A stretch of 11,646 nucleotides of DNA from Actinomycetota bacterium (GTDB lineage Bacteria; Actinomycetota; Acidimicrobiia; Acidimicrobiales; Ilumatobacteraceae): assembly GCA_009704425.1 (NCBI GenBank), contig WLEG01000033.1, forward strand, positions 1-11,646. The letters run 5' to 3'. Made by a program: the position numbers and the translations under genes. Each line of letters begins with the position of its first letter. Position 1 is the first letter of the stretch. The notes under the pieces are model-generated. The model worked only from the letters and a program-made list of their open reading frames with translations, did no database searches and was not told the origin of the DNA. This document shows positions 5,639 through 11,646 of this stretch, piece by piece.

Positions 5639-6934
5639 TCAGCCTTTCGGACGAATGCGATCGAGGCCCCGCATGTAGGGGCGCAACACCTCGGGGACCA
5701 CCACGGATCCGTCGGCTTCACGGAAGTTCTCCATGATCGCGGCCCACACGCGCGGCACGGCGAGCGCCGAGCCGTTGAGCGTGTTGGCGATGTGCGTGCC
5801 CTTTTCCCCGGCACGTCGATAGCGAATGTCGGCACGACGACCCTGATAGTCACTGAACCACGACACCGACGAGACCTCGAGCCACGTGTCGCAACCGGGG
5901 GCGTACACCTCGATGTCGAAACTGCGATGGTGACTCTGACCCATGTCGCCGGTGCAGATCTCGATGATCCGGTAGGGCAAGCCGAGCCCGCCGATGAGGG
6001 ACTCGGCGCGATCGCGCAACTCGATGAGCATGGAGGGGGCCTGTTCGGGGGTGCTGAGCGCGAAGATCTCGACCTTGTCGAACTCGTGCGACCGCAACAT
6101 GCCGCGGGTGTCGCGACCCGCCGACCCCGCTTCGCGGCGATAGCAGGGCGAGTAGGCCATCAAGCGCACCGGCAACTGCGACTCGTCCAGGATCTCACCG
6201 GCGTACATCGACGTGAGCGGAGCCTCGGCGGTGGGAATGCACCACAGATCGTCACGCTCGATGGCGTAGGCGTCCTCGGCGAACTTGGGCAGTTGGCCGG
6301 TGGCCGTGAGCGTGGCCGTGGTGACGAGCGACGGGGGACGGATCTCCTCGAAGGCGTCGGCGTTCCTGTCGAGCGCGTACTGGCACAGGGCCCGCGACAA
6401 CTGGGCGCCGGGACCACGCTGCATGGTGAACATCGCACCGCTCAACTTCACGGCCCGCTCGTTGTCGAGAACACCCAGCTCGGCGGCGATGTCCCAGTGC
6501 GCCACGCGACGATGATCGGGGAACGATGCCGGCATCTGCTCTGGTCCCTTGACGACCGGATTGTCGTGGTCGCCGCCACCGTCGGGTGCGTCGGCGCTGG
6601 GAGTGTTCGGCAGACGCAGCATGATCTCGCGCAGCTGGGCCTGCACCGCGTCGAATTGCTCGGCCAGGTTCTTCTCACCGTCGCCGAGGGCGCGGCTCTC
6701 GGTTTGCAGCAGTTCCGCCGCCGAGTCGTTTCCGTCGCGACGGGCCTGACCCACCTGCTTGGACAGTTCGTTCACCCGCGCGCGGATGCCGTCGCGCTCG
6801 GAGGTGATCTGGCGGAGTTGCTCGTCGAGAGCGACGGCCGCGTCGAGTTGCTGCAACAGTTCGGGCTTGCCGCGACGGGCCAACGCGACCCGAACGGACT
6901 CGGGGTCATGGCGGAGCAGACGAACGTCGATCAC
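5639..6934 (-). CDS. serS: Serine--tRNA ligase
   Basis: A 431-residue class II aminoacyl-tRNA synthetase that charges tRNA-Ser in the cytoplasm. The N-terminal MIDVRLLRHDPESVR leads into the tRNA-binding coiled coil (about residues 27-105, LDEQLRQITSERDGIRARV and onward). The catalytic domain shows TAEAPLTS, motif 2 with YRREAGSAGRDTRGMLRSHEF (about residues 262-285), the HHRSFDIEVYAPG block, and motif 3 with LNGSALAVPRVWAAIMENF (about 380-400). The start is GTG 6934. No Shine-Dalgarno precedes it, but TATCCT (6944-6949, minus strand) nine bases upstream resembles a -10 box, suggesting a very short leader. It is followed by pdxH in one operon and is divergent from the ABC transporter, with 81 bases between the start codons. 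Confidence 0.97.
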   Translation of the reverse strand: MIDVRLLRHDPESVRVALARRGKPELLQQLDAAVALDEQLRQITSERDGIRARVNELSKQVGQARRDGNDSAAELLQTESRALGDGEKNLAEQFDAVQAQLREIMLRLPNTPSADAPDGGGDHDNPVVKGPEQMPASFPDHRRVAHWDIAAELGVLDNERAVKLSGAMFTMQRGPGAQLSRALCQYALDRNADAFEEIRPPSLVTTATLTATGQLPKFAEDAYAIERDDLWCIPTAEAPLTSMYAGEILDESQLPVRLMAYSPCYRREAGSAGRDTRGMLRSHEFDKVEIFALSTPEQAPSMLIELRDRAESLIGGLGLPYRIIEICTGDMGQSHHRSFDIEVYAPGCDTWLEVSSVSWFSDYQGRRADIRYRRAGEKGTHIANTLNGSALAVPRVWAAIMENFREADGSVVVPEVLRPYMRGLDRIRPKG

Positions 6935-6943
6935 AGAAGTCAA

Positions 6944-6949
6944 AGGATA
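6944..6949 (-). promoter_or_regulatory. Candidate -10 box of serS-pdxH
   Basis: TATCCT on the minus strand matches TANNNT and ends nine bases before the serS GTG, allowing a leader of only a few bases. No clear -35 was seen, and there is no Shine-Dalgarno in this gap. Confidence 0.35.
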
Positions 6950-7003
6950 CCCGTCATGCTTCGACGACGACCGTGCGAAATCGCCCCACGAAAACCGCGT
7001 GAG

Positions 7004-7009
7004 TAGTCT
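7004..7009 (+). promoter_or_regulatory. Candidate -10 box of the ABC exporter operon (leaderless type)
   Basis: TAGTCT matches TANNNT and ends six bases before GTG 7016, so the expected transcription start coincides with the start codon. No -35 hexamer stands out. Confidence 0.4.
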
Positions 7010-7015
7010 CGAGGC

Positions 7016-7969
7016 GTGACCAGCGACGCCTCGGCGGGCTTCAGCCGAATCGACCGCACCGAGCGCACCCTCGAGGTGGAGAACCTGAGCGTGCGCTACG
7101 GCGACGTGTTGGCGGTCGACTCGGTGTCGTTCTCGGCTCGGCCGGGCGAGGTCACCGCCGTCCTCGGCCCCAACGGTGCCGGCAAGACCAGCACCATCGA
7201 GGTCTGCGAGGGGTTGCGGCGTCGGACCTCGGGCGACGTGCGCGTTCTGGGCCTCGACCCTCACCGGAATCGGCGCTCCCTGGCGAACCGGATGGGCATC
7301 ATGCTGCAAGAGGGTGGCGTCTATCCGAGCGCCCGGCCGGTGGACGTCATCCGTCAATACTGCGGGCTCTATTCGACGGGGGCCGGCACGAGCGTCGACC
7401 CCGAGGAACTGATCGAGTTGGTGGGGTTGTCCGAACGGCGGCGCACCGCGTGGCGTCGCCTGTCGGGGGGAGAAAAGCAACGCGTGTCCTTGGCGTTGGC
7501 CCTGGCCGCTCGGCCCGCGATCGTCTTTCTGGACGAGCCCACCAGTGGGGTCGACGTCAACGGGCGAACCATGATCCGGTCCGTCATTCGCAACCTGGCC
7601 GACGAGGGTTGCACCGTGATCCTGGCCACGCACGAGTTGGACGAGGCCGAGAAGGTGTGCGACCGCGTGGTGATCTTCGACAAGGGCAAGGTGTTGGTGA
7701 ACGGCACCCTCGACGACGTCCGTAAGGCCCGCCAAGCCGTGCGTCTGCGCACGGTGAGGCCGCTCGACCTGGACGCCATGCCCGAGAATCTCGCCGGTTG
7801 GCTGATCGAGGAAACCCCGGGCAATTACACCATCGAGGACGCGCCGCAAGGCCTCATCGGTGCGTTGGCCGTGTGGCTGTCCGAACGCGGCATCGACGTG
7901 ATCGAACTGCGCGCCGGCATGAACAGCCTCGAGGACGTCTTCAAGAATCTCACCGGAGGTCGGTCATGA
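7016..7969 (+). CDS. ABC-2 type exporter, ATP-binding subunit
   Basis: A 317-residue cytoplasmic ATPase with a complete nucleotide-binding domain: Walker A GPNGAGKT (51-58), Q-loop Q98 in IMLQEGG, signature LSGGEKQR (149-156), Walker B IVFLDEP with D173/E174, and switch histidine H206 in ILATH. The C-terminal 80 residues (from about 240) form the accessory domain typical of drug- or antibiotic-type (CcmA/DrrA-like) exporters, ending in SLEDVFKNLTGG. The substrate cannot be told from the sequence. The start GTG 7016 is supported by a -10-like TAGTCT six bases upstream, with no Shine-Dalgarno. Its stop overlaps the permease start (ATGA), so the two subunits are made together. Confidence 0.93.
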   Translation: MTSDASAGFSRIDRTERTLEVENLSVRYGDVLAVDSVSFSARPGEVTAVLGPNGAGKTSTIEVCEGLRRRTSGDVRVLGLDPHRNRRSLANRMGIMLQEGGVYPSARPVDVIRQYCGLYSTGAGTSVDPEELIELVGLSERRRTAWRRLSGGEKQRVSLALALAARPAIVFLDEPTSGVDVNGRTMIRSVIRNLADEGCTVILATHELDEAEKVCDRVVIFDKGKVLVNGTLDDVRKARQAVRLRTVRPLDLDAMPENLAGWLIEETPGNYTIEDAPQGLIGALAVWLSERGIDVIELRAGMNSLEDVFKNLTGGRS

Positions 7970-8706
7970 GCCGCGTGCCCGGTCCCTTCCGGTCGCAGTT
8001 GCGCGCCGAGTTGACGGTGGTACTGCGCAACGGCGAACAATTGTTGCTGACCCTCATCATCCCGGTTCTGCTGTTGGTGTTCTTCAGCACGGTCGACGTG
8101 TTGCCCACCGGAGACGTGCGCGAACCGATCGACTTCCTCACCCCCGGCGTGCTGGCACTCGCCGTGATGAGTAGTGCGATGGTGAGTCTGGGCATCGCCA
8201 CCGGCTTCGAGCGCGGCTACAAGGTGCTGAAGCGCCTGGGTGCCACTCCCCTCGGTCGACCTCGTTGGCTGGCGGCCAAGATCACGACCGTCATCGTGGT
8301 GCAGATGATCCAGCTGGCCGTGCTGGTGCCGGTGGCCTTGGTGCTCGGTTGGGACGCCGGGTCGGCTCGGTGGCCGTTGGCGGTGGGTGCCGTCATCACC
8401 GGAACGATCGCCTTCGGTGGCGTCGGACTGTTCATCGCCGGACGCCTGCGGGCCGAGATCAATCTGGCCGCGCAGAACGGCCTGTACTTGTTGCTGTTGC
8501 TGTTGGGCGGAATGGTGATCCCGTTCGACGAGTTGCCCGAGCCTCTCGCAGCGGTGGCCAAGTGCCTGCCCAGTGGCGCGTTGGCCGATGTGTTGCGCGA
8601 CGCGTTGGTGGGCGGCGCCGACCGCCCGGGCACGTCGTGGCTGGTTCTGGGGGCGTGGGCCGTGGTCGCTCCGGCCCTCACAGCGTTCACATTCCGCTGG
8701 GAGTAG
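7966..8706 (+). CDS. ABC-2 type exporter, permease subunit
   Basis: A 246-residue membrane protein with six hydrophobic segments (about residues 24-45, 60-82, 97-128, 135-158, 165-185 and 222-243), the usual ABC-2 permease layout. The cytoplasmic loop ERGYKVLKRLGATPLGRPRWLAAK after the second segment is the typical coupling region of this family. Start ATG 7966 overlaps the ATPase stop and has GGAGG (7955-7959) six bases upstream inside the ATPase gene. The pair probably exports a small hydrophobic compound or lipid. Its position beside the oxidase cluster allows a link to respiratory biogenesis, but nothing in the protein proves it. It converges with ctaG, with only 12 bases between the stop codons. 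Confidence 0.92.
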   Translation: MSRVPGPFRSQLRAELTVVLRNGEQLLLTLIIPVLLLVFFSTVDVLPTGDVREPIDFLTPGVLALAVMSSAMVSLGIATGFERGYKVLKRLGATPLGRPRWLAAKITTVIVVQMIQLAVLVPVALVLGWDAGSARWPLAVGAVITGTIAFGGVGLFIAGRLRAEINLAAQNGLYLLLLLLGGMVIPFDELPEPLAAVAKCLPSGALADVLRDALVGGADRPGTSWLVLGAWAVVAPALTAFTFRWE

Positions 8707-8718
8707 CGATCTGGGTCG

Positions 8719-9600
8719 TCAGCGGGATTCGCGGATGGGTTCGGTTTCCTCGAACGCCTTCTCCACGTCGGCCATGGTGAGGGGCTTGCGAACGTAGGCC
8801 GACTCGTTCTCGGTGCGGAACGTGCGCACGAAGGTGCGCACGAACATCACGATGATGATGGTCCACAGGAAAATGGAGCCGCCCAGTTTCATGATCGCTC
8901 CGGCCATCTGCTGGTCGTTGCTGACCGACACGCCCCAGACCCGCACCGGCGTGGCGTAGTGCTTGTACACCGTTCCCTCGGCGAAGGTCAACCAACCGGC
9001 CGGCACGGTGGCCACCACGCTGTTCAGGAACAGGTAGATCATCTTGCCCATCGGTGAGATGTGGTGCTCCTTCAACGGCCCGCACACCGGCAACCACATC
9101 AGAATCGAACTCGTCACCAGGAGAACGTGCACCGAATAGTGCAACGGCGCGTTCGACACCGAACGATTCACCACCGCCGGCACGTGGCTGACCATCACGA
9201 TCACGTTGAAGAGGAAGGCGGCCCGAACGGGGTGCGCCATGAAGTTCAGCGCCCGCAACGCCCGGCCCTTGCCCACCAGCGTGCGCACGAACCATTCGGG
9301 AGTGGCCAGTACGACCAAAGGAGGCATGAAGTACGTGAGCGCCATGTGCTGGAACATGTGCACCGAGTACAGATACTCCTCGGCGATGTCGTGCATCGGC
9401 CAGTCGGATCCGACCCACAGGACCACGATTCCGGCCACGAACCACAGAATCTGGCGCCGGGTGACCACCTGTTCCCCGGGCGCGACCGCCCGCGGTCCGA
9501 GCACGCGCACCACGTAGATGTACGCCGCCACCAAGAAGGCGACGAGCAACCACACCTCGGGGTGGAACTGGAAACGCCACGGGTTCACCATGGCCCACAT
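8719..9600 (-). CDS. ctaG: Cytochrome c oxidase assembly factor CtaG (caa3_CtaG family)
   Basis: A 293-residue multi-pass membrane protein. Its helices and conserved blocks match the caa3-type CtaG family: SDWPMHDIAEEYLYSVHMFQHMALTYFMPPL (about residues 65-95) with several histidines, a VSHVPAVVN block, and LHYSVHVLLVTSSILMWLPV. The family is needed to mature the cytochrome oxidase, probably by helping copper delivery. The start ATG 9600 has AAAGG eight bases upstream, inside the last codons of the subunit IV gene whose stop is four bases away. A second ATG at 9591 is possible but worse spaced. The C-terminal tail after the last helix (about 265-293) is charged and cytoplasmic. It is last in the oxidase operon and converges on the ABC permease. 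Confidence 0.93.
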   Translation of the reverse strand: MWAMVNPWRFQFHPEVWLLVAFLVAAYIYVVRVLGPRAVAPGEQVVTRRQILWFVAGIVVLWVGSDWPMHDIAEEYLYSVHMFQHMALTYFMPPLVVLATPEWFVRTLVGKGRALRALNFMAHPVRAAFLFNVIVMVSHVPAVVNRSVSNAPLHYSVHVLLVTSSILMWLPVCGPLKEHHISPMGKMIYLFLNSVVATVPAGWLTFAEGTVYKHYATPVRVWGVSVSNDQQMAGAIMKLGGSIFLWTIIIVMFVRTFVRTFRTENESAYVRKPLTMADVEKAFEETEPIRESR

Positions 9601-9604
9601 GGGT

Positions 9605-9946
9605 TCAGCCTTTCTGCAGGAAGAACTTGAAGGTGGAGAGAGCGCCGGCGTACACGGTCACGGCCAGGATCAGCCCGGTGTAGAAGAGATAGCTGAACAA
9701 CTTGTTGTCGAACTTCAGGTGCATGAAGTACGACGCCACCACGATGAACTTCACCGTCATCAGCACGAACAGCGTGGGCATGAACAACGGTCCGAAGTCG
9801 ACGTAATACGTGGAGACCTCGATGGCCGTGAGCGCGGCGAGGATCAACGCGATGACGATGTACTGCTTGTCGCTCGCGCCGTGGTGCTCCTCGGCATGCC
9901 CGTCGGCGTGCTCCGTGCTGGTGTTGTGCTCGGTGGCGGTGCTCAT
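9605..9946 (-). CDS. ctaF: Cytochrome c oxidase subunit IV (prokaryotic COX4 family)
   Basis: A 113-residue protein with a histidine- and acid-rich N-terminus (His at 7, 13, 17, 21 and 22) followed by three helices: about 29-49, 53-75 (with VKFIVVASYFMHLKFD) and 82-105. The SYFMHLKFD block is characteristic of the prokaryotic cytochrome c oxidase subunit IV family, a small accessory subunit of caa3/aa3 and quinol oxidases. The start ATG 9946 has GAGGAG, overlapping the ctaE stop codon, six bases upstream. It lies ten bases after ctaE and four before ctaG in one operon. The symbol follows Bacillus usage; the actinobacterial protein also called CtaF is of another family. Confidence 0.88.
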   Translation of the reverse strand: MSTATEHNTSTEHADGHAEEHHGASDKQYIVIALILAALTAIEVSTYYVDFGPLFMPTLFVLMTVKFIVVASYFMHLKFDNKLFSYLFYTGLILAVTVYAGALSTFKFFLQKG

Positions 9947-9956
9947 CGGAGGCTCC

Positions 9957-10571
9957 TCAGGCAGGGATCAGGTAGACGAGGGTGAAGATGACGATCCAGA
10001 CGACGTCGACGAAGTGCCAGTAGAGGCCCACCATCTCGACCGCTTCGGCCTTGTTGCCCGGAATTCGATTGCGGCTGATCATTCCGACCAGTGCCATCAA
10101 CATGATGATGCCCACGCTCACGTGCACACCGTGGAAACCGGTGAGCGTGTAGAAGCTGGACCCGAACAAGCTGGTGGTGAAGCCGAGGCCCTCGCGGTAG
10201 AACGCGGTGAACTCGTACACCTGACCGCCCACGAACATGGCACCCAACAGCGCGGTGATGGTCAACCACAAGTTGGTGTTGCGGTCGTCCTTGCGCTGCG
10301 CGGCCGACACCGCCAACACCATCGTGAGCGAGCTCATGAGAAGCACGAACGAGCTCACCGACGTGAAGGGGATGTCGAAGATCTGATCGGGCTGGGGACC
10401 CGAGTTCACGCGGCCCTTGTAGAGCATGTACGTGGAGATCAGACCACCGAACAACAGGCATTCGGAGCCGAGGAACATCCACATCGCCATCTTGTTGTTG
10501 GACAAGCCGGTCGACGTGACGTGGGCGCCATGACCCGCGTCATGGCCGTGGGAGATCGCTGTGTCAGCCAA
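9957..10571 (-). CDS. ctaE: Cytochrome c oxidase subunit III
   Basis: A 204-residue membrane protein of the haem-copper oxidase subunit III family with five helices (about residues 28-55, 68-92, 101-123, 142-166 and 176-203). Landmarks are MWMFLGSECLLFGGL with the conserved glutamate, GFHGVHVSVG, and the C-terminal YWHFVDVVWIVIF. The start is inferred as TTG 10571. This start makes the gene overlap the ctaD stop by a few bases, and it has AAGGAGCT (10580-10587) upstream at about ten bases. An upstream GTG at 10607 would add 12 residues but has no comparable Shine-Dalgarno. The N-terminus is histidine-rich (His at 8, 10, 14 and 17 from the TTG). Subunit III supports proton uptake and stability of subunit I. 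Confidence 0.93.
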   Translation of the reverse strand: MADTAISHGHDAGHGAHVTSTGLSNNKMAMWMFLGSECLLFGGLISTYMLYKGRVNSGPQPDQIFDIPFTSVSSFVLLMSSLTMVLAVSAAQRKDDRNTNLWLTITALLGAMFVGGQVYEFTAFYREGLGFTTSLFGSSFYTLTGFHGVHVSVGIIMLMALVGMISRNRIPGNKAEAVEMVGLYWHFVDVVWIVIFTLVYLIPA

Positions 10572-11646
10572 GGGGCGCCAGCTCCTTCGTGTGGCCGCCA
10601 CCGTCACCGGGGGCGGGCGGATCGAAATCGTCGTCGGCGGCCGTGGACGGCTCCATGGCCCAACCGAACATGGTCAGGACCACCATGGCCACGCCCACCG
10701 CGAGGATGACGCGGTTGTAGATGAGGCCGTAGCCGATGACCGGAAGTGCCAACGCCAACAGGATGGGCCAGTACGAACGCGACGGCATGTGGATGTGCTC
10801 GTCGGGATGGGCGTTCATCTCGGCCAACACTTCCTCGGCCGTGGCCACCTGGGTGATCTCGTGGGTGGTGGCGTCCTGGGCGTACTTGCGATGGAAGAAC
10901 TCGTCCAGGTTGTTGATGGTCGGGATGGAGTCGAAGTTGTGCTCCTTGGGCGGGCTGTCGGTCATCCACTCCAAGGTGCGTCCGTCCCACGGGTCGAGCG
11001 GGGCGATGGCCACCTTCTTGGACTTGTGGGTGTACACGATGTTGATGATGAACAACAGCACGCCGAGCGACAGCACCAGCGAACCGATGGAGGAGATGCG
11101 GTTCCAGAAGCCCAGGTTGAAGAAACCCTCGCCCGCACGAGCCTCGGTCCAGACCGCCATTCGACGGGGCTGGCCCTGCAGACCGAGCATGTGCATCGGG
11201 CCGAAGGTCATGTTCATTCCGACCACCATCAGCCAGAAGTTCCAACGACCGAGGCTCTCGCTCAGCTGCTTGCGGAACATCTTGGGCCACCAGTAGTAGA
11301 AGCCGGCGAACAAGCCGAAGATGGCGCCACCGAACAACACGTAGTGGAAGTGGGCCACGATGTAGTAGGTGTCGGTCTGCTGCGTGTCGCTGGGGGCCAC
11401 GGCGTGGGTGACGCCCGACAGTCCACCGATGGTGAACTGCACCACGAGCGCGATCGAGAACAACATCGGAACGGTGAAGCTGAGTTTGCCGCCCCACATG
11501 GTCATGACCCAGTTCACGATCTTGACACCGGTGGGCACGGCGATGGCCATGGTGGCCAGGGAGAACACGGTCACCGACACCGGTCCGAGTCCGGAGGCGA
11601 ACATGTGGTGGGCCCACACGCCCCAGCCGACGAAGCCGATGGCCGC
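10564..11646 (-). CDS. ctaD: Cytochrome c oxidase subunit I with C-terminal extension (N-terminus beyond right edge)
   Basis: The frame is open to the right edge, and 360 residues of the C-terminal part are visible. Catalytic landmarks are WGVWAHHMF (Cu-B histidines H13/H14 of the fragment), PTGVKIVNW (K-channel lysine at about 42), and YYIVAHFHYVLFGG, with H99 ligating haem a3 and H101 haem a. FGPMHMLGLQGQPRRMAVW is also typical of aa3-type subunit I. After the core helices comes a soluble stretch (about 215-280: WDGRTLEWMTDSPPKEHNF and an acid- and histidine-containing part). Then two more helices (about 288-330, YWPILLALALPVIGYGL and onward) and a polar tail end the protein. It oxidises cytochrome c and pumps protons in the cytoplasmic membrane. 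Subunit II presumably lies upstream, outside the window. Confidence 0.95.
   Translation of the reverse strand, partial: AAIGFVGWGVWAHHMFASGLGPVSVTVFSLATMAIAVPTGVKIVNWVMTMWGGKLSFTVPMLFSIALVVQFTIGGLSGVTHAVAPSDTQQTDTYYIVAHFHYVLFGGAIFGLFAGFYYWWPKMFRKQLSESLGRWNFWLMVVGMNMTFGPMHMLGLQGQPRRMAVWTEARAGEGFFNLGFWNRISSIGSLVLSLGVLLFIINIVYTHKSKKVAIAPLDPWDGRTLEWMTDSPPKEHNFDSIPTINNLDEFFHRKYAQDATTHEITQVATAEEVLAEMNAHPDEHIHMPSRSYWPILLALALPVIGYGLIYNRVILAVGVAMVVLTMFGWAMEPSTAADDDFDPPAPGDGGGHTKELAPLG
10580..10587 (-). promoter_or_regulatory. Shine-Dalgarno deciding the ctaE TTG start
   Basis: AAGGAGCT on the minus strand lies within the last codons of ctaD, about ten bases before TTG 10571. It is the strongest ribosome-binding sequence near the ctaD/ctaE junction and supports the TTG start over the upstream GTG 10607. 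Confidence 0.55.

Noticed and set aside
6940..6957. Five-residue mini-ORF (MTGIL) just upstream of serS on the minus strand
   Set aside because: It has no serine codon, no Shine-Dalgarno and no terminator pair nearby. It overlaps the -10-like TATCCT, so it is probably not transcribed.
5792..7006. 404-codon open frame on the plus strand
   Set aside because: It is the complement of serS; no motifs, and the serS synthetase motifs are unambiguous.
8707..8718. Bidirectional terminator between the ABC permease and ctaG
   Set aside because: Only 12 bases separate the stops, and I see no inverted repeat with a T-run there.
9061..10709. Plus-strand open frames across the oxidase genes (9061-9630, 9810-10709) and a minus-strand alternative at 8687-9598
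   Set aside because: His/Arg/Glu-rich shadows of ctaG, subunit IV and ctaE in high-GC DNA.

Overview
The window is high-GC DNA that most likely comes from an actinobacterium. The evidence is a WhiB-family iron-sulfur regulator (a family confined to Actinobacteria and their phages), many GTG and TTG starts, strongly G/C-ending codons, and an aa3-type cytochrome c oxidase cluster with CtaG. Gene content and protein style resemble the Acidimicrobiia (Ilumatobacter-like lineages), but that placement is an inference. No rRNA, tRNA, CRISPR array, insertion sequence or phage gene was seen.

Layout. Bases 1-424 (-) hold the N-terminal part of a DUF2157-like membrane protein that runs off the left edge. 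Next come a small HAD phosphatase-like protein of the 'Swiss Army Knife RNA repair' type (495-1007, -) and, divergent from it, a GIY-YIG-type protein (1084-1665, +) that looks internally duplicated. A small two-helix membrane protein follows (1718-1990, +). Bases 1991-2386 form a long leader in front of a WhiB7-like regulator (2387-2782, +). The leader contains a 70-codon upstream ORF, a rho-independent-type terminator, and a mutually exclusive 13-bp antiterminator whose 5' arm lies in the last codons of that ORF. This is the layout expected of a ribosome-sensing attenuator, and it is the most interesting element in the window.

An operon at 2953-5018 (+) encodes a membrane-anchored TlpA-like thioredoxin, a CcdA-type thiol electron transporter and a poly-gamma-glutamate hydrolase family protein. 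It converges on serS-pdxH (6934-4996, -). Divergent from serS is a two-gene ABC-2 type exporter (7016-8706, +). This in turn converges on a cytochrome oxidase operon read leftward from the right edge: ctaD (subunit I, N-terminus missing), ctaE (subunit III), subunit IV and ctaG.

How the genes fit together. The right third serves terminal respiration. TlpA/CcdA supply reducing power outside the membrane, as needed for cytochrome c or Cu-A maturation, so they fit the same respiratory theme. serS and pdxH are housekeeping genes. The WhiB7-like gene is probably an antibiotic or translation-stress regulator. Several first genes of transcription units (tlpA, the ABC ATPase, probably serS) lack a Shine-Dalgarno but have a TANNNT -10 box just upstream, suggesting leaderless or near-leaderless mRNAs. 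Many distal genes (pdxH, the permease, ctaE, subunit IV, ctaG) have clear Shine-Dalgarno sequences.
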